From the NCBI GenBank assembly GCA_947589035.1, contig CANPYZ010000021.1:1-43232 (forward strand): a stretch of DNA of 43,232 nucleotides, in the 5' to 3' direction. This DNA is from an uncultured Clostridia bacterium (lineage in GTDB: Bacteria; Bacillota; Clostridia; Oscillospirales; Ruminococcaceae). The notes beneath the pieces are model-generated. The model was given only the letters and a program-made list of their open reading frames with translations, made no database searches and was not told the origin of the DNA. Positions 23,881-31,565 of the stretch are shown piece by piece. A program made the position numbers and the translations under genes. Positions within the stretch are counted from its first letter, which is position 1. Each line of letters opens with the position of its first letter.

Positions 23881-25893
23881 ATGGCTAAACATTCTGAATC
23901 AAATCATGAAATTCCTCGTCCGGAATTTCCTGAACGTGTTGTGATTACAGGCGGTATGCCCTACGGAAATAAAGAATTACATTTCGGGCATGTCGGCGGT
24001 ATGTTCGTTTTTGCGGACACGTTCGCCCGTTTCATGCGTGACCGTATCGGAAAAGAAAATGTGATTTTCGTTTGTGGTACGGACTGTTACGGTTCTCCCA
24101 TTGCGGAAGGCTGGAGAAAACAAGTGGAATCCGGTGCATTTTCCGGCACTTTAGAAGAATTTGTGCAGAAAAATCACGACAAACAAAAAGAAACTTTAGA
24201 CGCTTACGGCATTTCCACGAATTTATTTGCGGCTTCCGGTTTAGGGCGTTCCAAAGAAATTCATGCAGAAGTCACAGATTGGTTTTTGCGTTCGCTTTAC
24301 GAAAAACACCAACTTGAACAATTAAGCACAATGCAATTTTTCGATGAAAAAGCAGGCGTATTCCTGAACGGCAGGCAAGTAATTGGAAAATGTCCGGTAG
24401 AAGGTTGCCCTTCCGAAAAAGCCTATGCAGATGAATGTGACCTCGGTCACCAGTATATGCCGGAAAATTTAATTCACCCTGTCAGCACTTTAACCGGAGA
24501 AACGCCCGTCATGAAACCTGTGACAAACTGGTATTTCAAATTACGTGATTATGAACCACTCATGAAAAATTGGGTTGCTGAACTGAAACAAGATAAATCC
24601 ATTCGTCCAGTTGTCTGGAAAACCATTGACGAATTTTTAAAACCACCGGTAATTTATATTAAGCGTGAGTTTGAAGAAAAATATTTTTCTCTGAAAAATA
24701 CTCTTCCGGAACATGAATACATGGAAGAACCGAAAAAACCTTCTTTCACCATTCAGTTTCAGAAACTTTCCGACTGTGATATTGCCTGCCGGATTTTAAC
24801 GGAAAATCAAATTCGCTACCGCACGGGGAAAACTTTAGTTCCCTTCCGTTTAACAGGTAACGTGGAATGGGGTGTTCCTGCGCCTGTTCTCGAAAATGAA
24901 GAACCTCTGACTGTTTGGGTATGGCCTGAATCGCTGTGGGCTCCGATTTCTTTCACGCAAACTTATTTGGAATCTATCGGAAAAAGCCGTGACGACTGGA
25001 AAAAATTCTGGTGCAGTAAATCCGCTAAAGTTTACCAGTTTATTGGACAAGATAATATTTACTTCTACGGCATTGCTGAACCGGCAATGTGGATGGCACA
25101 GCAAAATGACGAACAGAAAACTTCTTCCCCGAAAGAAGGAGAATTACAACTTCCTGTAATTGTTGCCAATCATCATATTTTATTCTTAGATAAGAAAGCC
25201 TCCAGTTCCGGCGCAGTTAAGCCCCCTATGGCGGATGATTTACTGAATTACTACACGCCAGAACAACTCAGAATGCATTGGCTTGGTTTAGGATTAGGAA
25301 GAAGTTCTGTTAGTTTCATGCCGAAACCGTTCAACCCGCTTGCCAAACCGGAAGACACTGACCCTGTAGTCAAAGACGGTTTATTATTATCCAACGTTTA
25401 TAACCGAATGATTCGCACGGCATTCTACACCGCCCAAAAATATACTAATGGCTTACTTCCAGACGTTTCCCCGGAAGAAAAATTCCTTTCCGAAGGGAAA
25501 AAAGCCGTTCTCGATTATGAACGCCACATGGCAAAATTCGCTTTTCATCAATGCACTTACGTTCTTGACAGTTATATCCGCAATGGGAGTAAATACGTTT
25601 CCAAAGCGTTGAAACCGGAAGAACAAACTCCGGAAGAAATTCAGCAAGTACTGGCGAATATTTTCTATTGTATTCGCATTGCAGGGATTCTTCTGCACCC
25701 GTTCGCCCCATTCGGCACGGAAAAATTAAGAGAATATCTGCAAATTGATGAACGTCTCTGGTCATGGGAATTTATTTTCGAACCACTGAATTTCTTCACA
25801 GGGGAAAAACATGCATTGAAATTCCTTCCGCCAAGAACGGACTTTTTCACGAAACACGAAAGCCAATTCACAACAGAAACAGACTCTGAATGA
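23881..25893 (+). CDS. metG: Methionyl-tRNA synthetase-like class I tRNA ligase (divergent)
   Basis: The protein has 670 residues. The class I catalytic domain is clear: GGMPYGNKELHFGHVGG with the HxGH site at 34-37, FVCGTDCYGSPI, a zinc-type knuckle (CPVEGCPSEKAYADEC) and FIGQDNIYFYG, which resembles the MetRS FxGKDNxxFH motif. Two things are odd. The KMSKS loop reads KASSS (439-443), so the second lysine is missing. An insert of about 90 residues (roughly 255-345) splits the usual catalytic core. A helical anticodon-binding-like domain closes the protein. It may be the cell's MetRS or a paralogue with changed chemistry; presence or absence of a standard metG elsewhere would decide. It is co-transcribed with gltX. 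Confidence 0.75.
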   Translation: MAKHSESNHEIPRPEFPERVVITGGMPYGNKELHFGHVGGMFVFADTFARFMRDRIGKENVIFVCGTDCYGSPIAEGWRKQVESGAFSGTLEEFVQKNHDKQKETLDAYGISTNLFAASGLGRSKEIHAEVTDWFLRSLYEKHQLEQLSTMQFFDEKAGVFLNGRQVIGKCPVEGCPSEKAYADECDLGHQYMPENLIHPVSTLTGETPVMKPVTNWYFKLRDYEPLMKNWVAELKQDKSIRPVVWKTIDEFLKPPVIYIKREFEEKYFSLKNTLPEHEYMEEPKKPSFTIQFQKLSDCDIACRILTENQIRYRTGKTLVPFRLTGNVEWGVPAPVLENEEPLTVWVWPESLWAPISFTQTYLESIGKSRDDWKKFWCSKSAKVYQFIGQDNIYFYGIAEPAMWMAQQNDEQKTSSPKEGELQLPVIVANHHILFLDKKASSSGAVKPPMADDLLNYYTPEQLRMHWLGLGLGRSSVSFMPKPFNPLAKPEDTDPVVKDGLLLSNVYNRMIRTAFYTAQKYTNGLLPDVSPEEKFLSEGKKAVLDYERHMAKFAFHQCTYVLDSYIRNGSKYVSKALKPEEQTPEEIQQVLANIFYCIRIAGILLHPFAPFGTEKLREYLQIDERLWSWEFIFEPLNFFTGEKHALKFLPPRTDFFTKHESQFTTETDSE

Positions 25894-25900
25894 AAAATTT

Positions 25901-25938
25901 CAGGCAGTGATGAATATTTCACTGCCTGATTTTCTTTT
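25901..25938. terminator. Bidirectional terminator between convergent genes
   Basis: CAGGCAGTGA (25901-25910) and TCACTGCCTG (25919-25928) pair perfectly, with ATTTTCTTTT on the plus side. The stop codon of the PAP2 gene lies inside the right arm. Confidence 0.85.
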
Positions 25939-26443
25939 CGGGAATGAAATTTTTTCCGGAAATGTACCATCCAATCAATATGCCTAAAAGCATTCCGCCT
26001 AAAATATCTGTCGGGAAATGCACGAATAAATACATTCTGGAAAATGCAATCAGTATCGCTAATATGATTGCCGGTATGCCGAAATATTTTCGTTCACGCA
26101 TTAGCACAACAGCGGAAATAGTAGAAGATAATGTATGTCCGGACGGAAAAGAATAATCTTTCGGAATGGCAATTAACATGGAAATTTCCGAATCAATCCA
26201 GCAAGGGCGTTCACGGGCGATTAAATTTTTCAGCAATAAATTGCCAATGATTAACCCTATCAGCATTCCGGCAAGCATTTGTATTCCGCAGTTCCGGTAT
26301 TTCCGGAAAAATAATAATATTCCTGCCCAGATAATCCAAAGTATTCCGGCACTTCCTGCATGAGTAATGACCGGCATAATTTCATCTAAAATTTCATTCC
26401 GGAAATGTTCCTGTATCCAGTATAATATACGAAAATCCAACAA
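25919..26443 (-). CDS. PAP2-family membrane phosphatase
   Basis: The protein has 174 residues with about five to six membrane helices. The three acid-phosphatase motifs are complete: KNLIARERP (72-80), PSGHT (100-104) and SRMYLFVHFPTD (135-146) with catalytic histidines 103 and 142. It probably removes phosphate from a lipid phosphate such as undecaprenyl pyrophosphate or phosphatidic acid at the outer face of the membrane; the substrate is not told by sequence. The start is TTG 26443, with GGAGGG just upstream. It is a single gene, convergent with the MetRS-like gene. Confidence 0.92.
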   Translation of the reverse strand: MLDFRILYWIQEHFRNEILDEIMPVITHAGSAGILWIIWAGILLFFRKYRNCGIQMLAGMLIGLIIGNLLLKNLIARERPCWIDSEISMLIAIPKDYSFPSGHTLSSTISAVVLMRERKYFGIPAIILAILIAFSRMYLFVHFPTDILGGMLLGILIGWYISGKNFIPEKKIRQ

Positions 26444-26523
26444 AATCCCTCCTTTATGTATTCAGTATAATATTTAATAATTAAACAAATATGAAATTTT
26501 TCTGAAAAATTTGAAAATTTCTC

Positions 26524-26552
26524 TTGACAAAGTGTTTGATTTGTGTTATAAT
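26524..26552 (+). promoter_or_regulatory. Promoter of the SPFH operon
   Basis: TTGACA at 26524-26529, a 17-base spacer and TATAAT at 26547-26552. Confidence 0.82.
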
Positions 26553-26606
26553 CAAAATATAATTATCAGAAAGATAATATCAAGTTAATATTAAGGAGTG
26601 GTTTTC

Positions 26607-27617
26607 ATGTATGTGAAATTTTTACCCAGTCAGTATATTTTCCGCTATCGTAAGGGAAAATTAATTCATCAGGGCGTAGGACTTTCGTTTTTCTTTTTCG
26701 AACAGGAAACTTCCGCTATGGCTATTCCTGTAACGAATCAGGACACGGATTTCATTTTTGAGGAAATGACTTTCGATTTTCAGAAAATCAGCATACAGGG
26801 GCAAATGACTTACCGCATTACAGATTATGCGAAAATTTCCGGTGCGTTCGATTTTACCATGAATCTGAAAACAAAACAGTATTATGGTAATCCTATGCAG
26901 AAATTAGCTAAACGCATGACTAATATTGCGGAAAGTTTCATTAAAAGCAAAATCAGCAAAATGCAAATGACACAGGCAATTCCTTCCAGTCTTGCTCTTG
27001 CTTCAGATGTTTGGGAACAAATGCGGAATTGTCCGGAATTAACGGCTCTCGGCGTTTCCGTAACGGGTTTTTCCATTCTGAAAATTTCCGCTAATGCAGA
27101 AACTTCCCGTGCATTGGAAGCCCGTACCCGTGAACAAATTCTGAAACAGTCTGATGATGCCATTTACGAACGCCGGAATGCCTCTATTGAACAGGAACGC
27201 CATGTGAAAGAAAATGAATTAAATACAGAAATTTGCCTTAAGGAAAAACAACAGCGCATTCAGGAAACGGAAAACCAATTACAAAAAATTCGCACACTCA
27301 GCGAAGCCGAACGGGAAGAATTGAAAATTGATGCGGAAATTGCCATAGAAAAAAAGCGTCAGGAACTCGCTGAATTGCGTTTTCAGAATGCGAAAAAAGC
27401 TGCTGATGCCGAAGCTTACCGGATTCAGGCAATTATGCAGGCTTACAGTCAATTAAATGCAGAAGTGTTAATTGCTTTAGCTACGTTGAATATGAATCCG
27501 GAAACTTTACTTGCGCAGGCTTTTGAGAAACTCGCCGGAAATAGCGAAAAAATCGGAACACTGAACATTACGCCGGATTTTCTTCAGGCGATCGCCGGAA
27601 AGAGAGTTTCTTCATGA
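26607..27617 (+). CDS. SPFH (band 7) domain protein
   Basis: The protein has 336 residues from ATG 26607, which has AAGGAG eight bases upstream; a GTG at 26598 touches that site and is unlikely. Residues 1-180 form an SPFH/band-7 domain without an N-terminal membrane helix. Residues about 180-280 are a charged coiled coil (ARTREQILKQSDDAIYERR and many Glu/Lys), followed by a short helical end. SPFH proteins oligomerise into rings or scaffolds, often at membranes. The stop overlaps the start of the NAD-kinase-like gene (ATGA), so the two proteins are probably made in step and act together. Confidence 0.88.
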   Translation: MYVKFLPSQYIFRYRKGKLIHQGVGLSFFFFEQETSAMAIPVTNQDTDFIFEEMTFDFQKISIQGQMTYRITDYAKISGAFDFTMNLKTKQYYGNPMQKLAKRMTNIAESFIKSKISKMQMTQAIPSSLALASDVWEQMRNCPELTALGVSVTGFSILKISANAETSRALEARTREQILKQSDDAIYERRNASIEQERHVKENELNTEICLKEKQQRIQETENQLQKIRTLSEAEREELKIDAEIAIEKKRQELAELRFQNAKKAADAEAYRIQAIMQAYSQLNAEVLIALATLNMNPETLLAQAFEKLAGNSEKIGTLNITPDFLQAIAGKRVSS

Positions 27618-28528
27618 CGGACAGAAAATTTATTTTACTTACGCAAAAAACACGTTTAGAACAGTTAGTGAAACGCTATAACACAATCGGACAGGCTGAA
27701 TTTTATATTGAACATCACGGAGGGGATTTTTCTGTTTATCAGGAAGAACATTCCCGTTATCAGGAAGCATTGCAGAAAACTTCCGGTTATTTGCAGAAAT
27801 TCGGCAGAGTAAGCATTTTAGAAAAAGAATATTTATCCGGCTATTTATTCGGGGAAAAAGATATTCTCGTTGTGTTAGGGCGTGACGGTTTAGTGGTCAA
27901 TGCCTTGAAATATCTTCATCATCAGAAAGTCATTGGCGTGAATCCGGACATTTCCACATATGACGGCGTATTATTGCCTTTCGTGCCGGAAGATTTACCG
28001 AAAATTCTTCCTGAACTGCATAAACGTCCAATTCATTCTGTCACTTTAGCATGTGCGGAACTCAATGACGGTCAGAAATTATATGCTGTTAATGATTTAT
28101 TCATTGGGCAGAAAACCCACACTTCCGCAAGATATATTCTTTCCCTTGACGGGAAAACAGAAACGCAAATTTCAAGCGGATTGATTATTTCTACGGGGCT
28201 TGGTTCAACTGGCTGGCTGAAAAGTATTCTCGCAGGTGTTTCCGGAATTGACCGTTATTATGGCATTCAGAATCATTTCCGCCTTTCTCCGGATTTCCGG
28301 CATGATGCGAAATATTTATATTTTTCCGTTCGGGAACCTTTCCCCAGTAAAACAACCGGAACAGAAATTGTTTTCGGGAAAATTTCCCAACAAATGCAAA
28401 TTATTTCCCTCATGCCGGAAAACGGTGTCATTTTCAGCGACGGCATGGAAGCGGATTTTTTAGAATTTAATTCCGGTGCGGAAGTTTCTGTTAAAATTGC
28501 GGAAAAAACCGGAAATTTAGTCAACTAA
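27614..28528 (+). CDS. NAD-kinase-like protein with altered nucleotide motif
   Basis: The protein has 304 residues with the ATP-NAD kinase / diacylglycerol kinase-like fold. The glycine-rich motif GGDG is GRDG (89-92), the NE motif appears as NDLFIG, and the substrate loop is ISTGLGSTGW. These changes suggest a specialised paralogue rather than the housekeeping NAD kinase. Activity could be kept, as the Asp of the motif is present. It overlaps the SPFH gene by four bases, so the pair is a unit. The next gene downstream is under the preQ1 riboswitch and separate. Confidence 0.8.
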   Translation: MTDRKFILLTQKTRLEQLVKRYNTIGQAEFYIEHHGGDFSVYQEEHSRYQEALQKTSGYLQKFGRVSILEKEYLSGYLFGEKDILVVLGRDGLVVNALKYLHHQKVIGVNPDISTYDGVLLPFVPEDLPKILPELHKRPIHSVTLACAELNDGQKLYAVNDLFIGQKTHTSARYILSLDGKTETQISSGLIISTGLGSTGWLKSILAGVSGIDRYYGIQNHFRLSPDFRHDAKYLYFSVREPFPSKTTGTEIVFGKISQQMQIISLMPENGVIFSDGMEADFLEFNSGAEVSVKIAEKTGNLVN

Positions 28529-28535
28529 TTTGTTC

Positions 28536-28564
28536 TTGACAAACGTTTTCTTCTATGTTATAAT
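28536..28564 (+). promoter_or_regulatory. Promoter of the queuosine precursor operon
   Basis: TTGACA at 28536-28541, a 17-base spacer and TATAAT at 28559-28564. Transcription should start near 28571, at the first base of the riboswitch. Confidence 0.85.
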
Positions 28565-28570
28565 AAAATT

Positions 28571-28639
28571 ACCGGCAGTTCCTGCACAACCTGCCGTTAA
28601 ACAAAACAGGTCTTGCAGACTGTTTTGTCTGCATTTTTT
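28571..28639 (+). promoter_or_regulatory. preQ1-I riboswitch with transcription attenuator
   Basis: The aptamer P1 stem is CGGCAG (28573-28578) with CTGCCG (28591-28596), loop TTCCTGCACAAC, and the A-rich tail TTAAACAAAACAGG (28597-28610) whose CAGG can pair with CCTG of the loop to form the pseudoknot. This is the preQ1 class I layout. Downstream, TGCAGAC (28614-28620) and GTCTGCA (28627-28633) plus six T form a terminator. ACAAAACAG (28601-28609) can instead pair with CTGTTTTGT (28620-28628), a perfect antiterminator. Ligand binding holds the A-rich tail and so favours termination: preQ1 turns the operon off. Confidence 0.93.
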
Positions 28640-28662
28640 ATTTTAATTTATGAGGTGAAATT

Positions 28663-29085
28663 ATGTATCAATTGAAAACTTCCGCTTCGTTCGATTCGGC
28701 GCATTTTTTAGCGGGCTATCACGGAAAATGTGCTAATCTGCACGGACATCACTGGAAAATTGAAGTTTGCATTCAAGGGAAAGTTTTACAACCTTCCGGT
28801 CAGCAGCAAGGCATGTTGTTAGATTTCGGAGAATTGAAAACTGCCGTCCGCAAATTAGCGGAACATTTCGACCATGCATTGATTTATGAAGAAAATACGC
28901 TGAAAGAAAAAACTATTCAGGCTTTACAAGAAGAAAATTTCCGTTTACTTCCGGTGGCTTTCCGTCCTACAGCGGAAAATTTCGCAAAACATTTCTATGA
29001 AATTTTAACTCGCCACGGCTTGTCAGTATTTTCCGTGACGGTTTATGAAACGCCTGAAAACTGTGCGGAGTATTTCGAACAATGA
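28663..29085 (+). CDS. queD: 6-carboxytetrahydropterin synthase QueD
   Basis: The protein has 140 residues and converts dihydroneopterin triphosphate to 6-carboxy-5,6,7,8-tetrahydropterin. Zinc ligands H14 (FDSAHF), H27 and H29 (NLHGHH) and the catalytic C23 are in place, as are the DFGELK and FDHALI family segments. ATG 28663 follows GAGGTG. It is the first gene under the preQ1 riboswitch and overlaps queE by four bases. Confidence 0.94.
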   Translation: MYQLKTSASFDSAHFLAGYHGKCANLHGHHWKIEVCIQGKVLQPSGQQQGMLLDFGELKTAVRKLAEHFDHALIYEENTLKEKTIQALQEENFRLLPVAFRPTAENFAKHFYEILTRHGLSVFSVTVYETPENCAEYFEQ

Positions 29086-29756
29086 AACAGCCAGTTTATT
29101 TCGTTGCGGAAAAATTCACCAGTATCAACGGAGAAGGGAAAAAAGCCGGAGAATTAGCCGTATTCATTCGTTTCCGGAAATGCAATCTTCGTTGTTCTTA
29201 CTGTGATACGGCATGGGCGAACAGAAATGATTCCCCTGCGGAAGAATATGCTTTAGAAAAATTAGTGGAAGAAGTGGAACAAACCGGAATACGAAATGTT
29301 ACGCTTACCGGAGGAGAACCGCTTTTACAGCCTGATTTAGATTTGTTCATTACAGAACTCATGAAACGAAATCACGCCGTAGAAATCGAAACTAACGGAA
29401 GTATTTCTATTCAGCATTTTTCTGAATTAACATACCGTCCGGATTTTACATTAGATTATAAACTGCCGTCAAGCCATATGGAAAAATTCATGCTGACGGA
29501 AAATTATCAATATTTAAATTATACACATGATGTTGTGAAATTCGTTGCCGGAAGTGTTCAGGATTTAGAAAAGGCTTTAGAAATTATTCAAAAATTTGAC
29601 TTACTGAATAAGGCGAAAATTTATTTCAGTCCGGTTTTCGGCGAAATTGACCCGAAAGAAATTGTAGCATTTCTGAAACAACATCAACTTAATCAAATCA
29701 GATTACAATTACAGTTACATAAATTTATCTGGAATCCTAATCAAGGAGGCGTTTAA
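29082..29756 (+). CDS. queE: 7-carboxy-7-deazaguanine synthase QueE
   Basis: The protein has 224 residues and is a radical SAM enzyme that contracts the pterin ring to 7-carboxy-7-deazaguanine. The iron-sulphur motif is C34-NLR-C38-SY-C41 (CX3CX2C), and TLTGGEPLLQ is the SAM-binding GGE motif. The N-terminal KFTSINGEGKKAG is typical of QueE. Its ATG lies in the stop of queD (ATGA), so translation is coupled. Confidence 0.94.
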   Translation: MKQPVYFVAEKFTSINGEGKKAGELAVFIRFRKCNLRCSYCDTAWANRNDSPAEEYALEKLVEEVEQTGIRNVTLTGGEPLLQPDLDLFITELMKRNHAVEIETNGSISIQHFSELTYRPDFTLDYKLPSSHMEKFMLTENYQYLNYTHDVVKFVAGSVQDLEKALEIIQKFDLLNKAKIYFSPVFGEIDPKEIVAFLKQHQLNQIRLQLQLHKFIWNPNQGGV

Positions 29757-29758
29757 TT

Positions 29759-30322
29759 TTGGAACGGGAAAAAATTAAATATCATGTTCGGGAATTATTA
29801 AAAGCTATCGGTGAAAACCCTGACCGTGAAGGTTTACAGGAAACGCCTGACAGAGTAACACGCATGATTGAAGAAGTATTAGAGGGAACTCGTTATTCTA
29901 ATCATGAAATAGCGCAGATGTTCGGAAAAACATTTCCTTTGCCGGAAAATCAGCAGTCCGGTTCAGCCGTTGTCATGAAAGATATTCAAGTCTTCAGTTA
30001 TTGTGAACATCATTTAGCGTTAATGTATGATATGTCTGTTAATGTGGCTTATTTACCTGCCGGAAAAGTATTAGGCTTAAGCAAAATTGCCCGCATTTGT
30101 GATATGGCGGCAAAACGTTTACAAATACAGGAACGTCTCGGAAATGATATTGCAGAAATTATTTCTGAAGCTTCCGGTTCAGCGGACGTAGGTGTATTCA
30201 TTTGCGGTTCGCATAGCTGTATGACCGCAAGAGGAATCCGGAATACTTCCGCTAAAACAATTACCAAAACATTCAGAGGAAAATTTCTTACTGACCAATC
30301 ATTGCAGGAGTTGATTTTATGA
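29759..30322 (+). CDS. folE: GTP cyclohydrolase I
   Basis: The protein has 187 residues and opens GTP to 7,8-dihydroneopterin triphosphate, the first step of both folate and queuosine synthesis. Zinc-binding segments YCEHHLALMY and SHSCMTARG and the C-terminal family end KTFRGKFL are present. The start is TTG 29759 with AAGGAGG upstream. Its place within the que operon shows that it feeds preQ1 synthesis, and it is then repressed by preQ1. The stop overlaps queC. Confidence 0.95.
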   Translation: MEREKIKYHVRELLKAIGENPDREGLQETPDRVTRMIEEVLEGTRYSNHEIAQMFGKTFPLPENQQSGSAVVMKDIQVFSYCEHHLALMYDMSVNVAYLPAGKVLGLSKIARICDMAAKRLQIQERLGNDIAEIISEASGSADVGVFICGSHSCMTARGIRNTSAKTITKTFRGKFLTDQSLQELIL

Positions 30323-31011
30323 AAGCATTAGTTTTATGTAGTGGAGGAACAGACAGCGCAACTTGTTTAGCGATTGCTGTGGAAAAATACGGCGCAGGGG
30401 AAGTGCTTGCCTTAGCGATTGACTACGGGCAGAAACATCAGAAAGAATTGGAATATTCCCGTAAAATTGCGGAATATTATCATACAGAATTTAAAATTTT
30501 AGATTTATCGGTAATTTTTGCAGAATCTTCCTGTTCGCTTTTAGCAAAAAATGAACATGCTGAAATTCCGGAAATTTCCTATGCGGAACAACTGAAAGAA
30601 ACTAACGGCAAGCCTGTTTCGACTTATGTTCCCTTCCGGAATGGTTTATTTTTATCTTGTGCGGCAAGCATTGCCTTGTCAAATGGCTGTGAAGTGATTT
30701 ATTACGGGGCGCACAGCGACGATGCCGCCGGAAATGCCTATCCTGATTGCAGTGAAGAATTTCATTCCGCTATGGGGAAAGCGATTTACACCGGAACGGG
30801 CGAACAACTTCGCATTGAAGCTCCTTTTGTGAAATTAACTAAAGCGGAAGTCATTCGGAAGGGTTTAGCTTTACATGTGCCGTATGAATACACATGGAGC
30901 TGTTATGCTGGAAAAGACCGCCCTTGCGGCGTTTGCGGAACGTGCCGTGACCGTGCAAAGGCTTTCGCTGAAAATCATACCATTGACCCATGGAAACCGG
31001 AGGAATCATAA
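30319..31011 (+). CDS. queC: 7-cyano-7-deazaguanine synthase QueC
   Basis: The protein has 230 residues and converts 7-carboxy-7-deazaguanine to preQ0 with ATP and ammonia. The PP-loop SGGTDSAT (8-15) and the C-terminal zinc cluster ([15 protein letters not shown]) are intact. ATG 30319 overlaps the folE stop, and its own TAA overlaps the start of queF (TAATG). Confidence 0.95.
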   Translation: MKALVLCSGGTDSATCLAIAVEKYGAGEVLALAIDYGQKHQKELEYSRKIAEYYHTEFKILDLSVIFAESSCSLLAKNEHAEIPEISYAEQLKETNGKPVSTYVPFRNGLFLSCAASIALSNGCEVIYYGAHSDDAAGNAYPDCSEEFHSAMGKAIYTGTGEQLRIEAPFVKLTKAEVIRKGLALHVPYEYTWSCYAGKDRPCGVCGTCRDRAKAFAENHTIDPWKPEES

Positions 31012-31496
31012 TGCGTGAAAAAGAAAAAAGTTTATCTTTATTAGGAAATCAGCATACTGTTTATGAAACTGAATATCATCCGGAATTATTGGAAACGTTT
31101 CAGAATAAACACCCTGAAAGAGATTATTTCGTTAAATTCAACTGTCCGGAATTTACCAGTTTATGCCCAATTACAGGGCAGCCGGATTTCGCCACATTGT
31201 ATATTTCCTATGTTCCGGATAAGCGAATGGTAGAAAGTAAATCTTTAAAATTATATTTGTTCAGTTTTCGGAATCATGGAGATTTTCATGAAGATTGCGT
31301 GAATATTATTATGAATGACTTAATTCAGCTGATGCAGCCGAAATATATTGAAGTCTGGGGGAAATTTTTACCTCGTGGGGGAATTTCCATTGACCCTTAT
31401 TGTAATTATGGGAAACCCGGCACTAAATGGGAAAAAGTCGCATGGGAAAGACTTTCGCAACATGATTTATTCCCTGAATCTGTGAATAATCGCTGA
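31011..31496 (+). CDS. queF: preQ0 reductase QueF
   Basis: The protein has 161 residues of the short QueF type and reduces preQ0 to preQ1 with NADPH. Catalytic C52 lies in [14 protein letters not shown] with D59, followed by ESKSLKLYL and the HEDC segment. The start is ATG 31011 with CGGAGGAATCATA upstream; an earlier ATG at 30990 is inside queC. It is the last gene of the preQ1 operon. No obvious hairpin terminator follows; the next promoter starts seven bases after the stop. Confidence 0.94.
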   Translation: MREKEKSLSLLGNQHTVYETEYHPELLETFQNKHPERDYFVKFNCPEFTSLCPITGQPDFATLYISYVPDKRMVESKSLKLYLFSFRNHGDFHEDCVNIIMNDLIQLMQPKYIEVWGKFLPRGGISIDPYCNYGKPGTKWEKVAWERLSQHDLFPESVNNR

Positions 31497-31502
31497 AAAT
31501 TC

Positions 31503-31531
31503 TTGACAAATCTTTCGAATTGTGATAAAAT
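31503..31531 (+). promoter_or_regulatory. Promoter of the YceG-TelA operon
   Basis: TTGACA at 31503-31508, a 17-base spacer and TAAAAT at 31526-31531. Confidence 0.75.
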
Positions 31532-31565
31532 ATAAATAATATCTCAACAGAAAGAAGTTGTTTCC

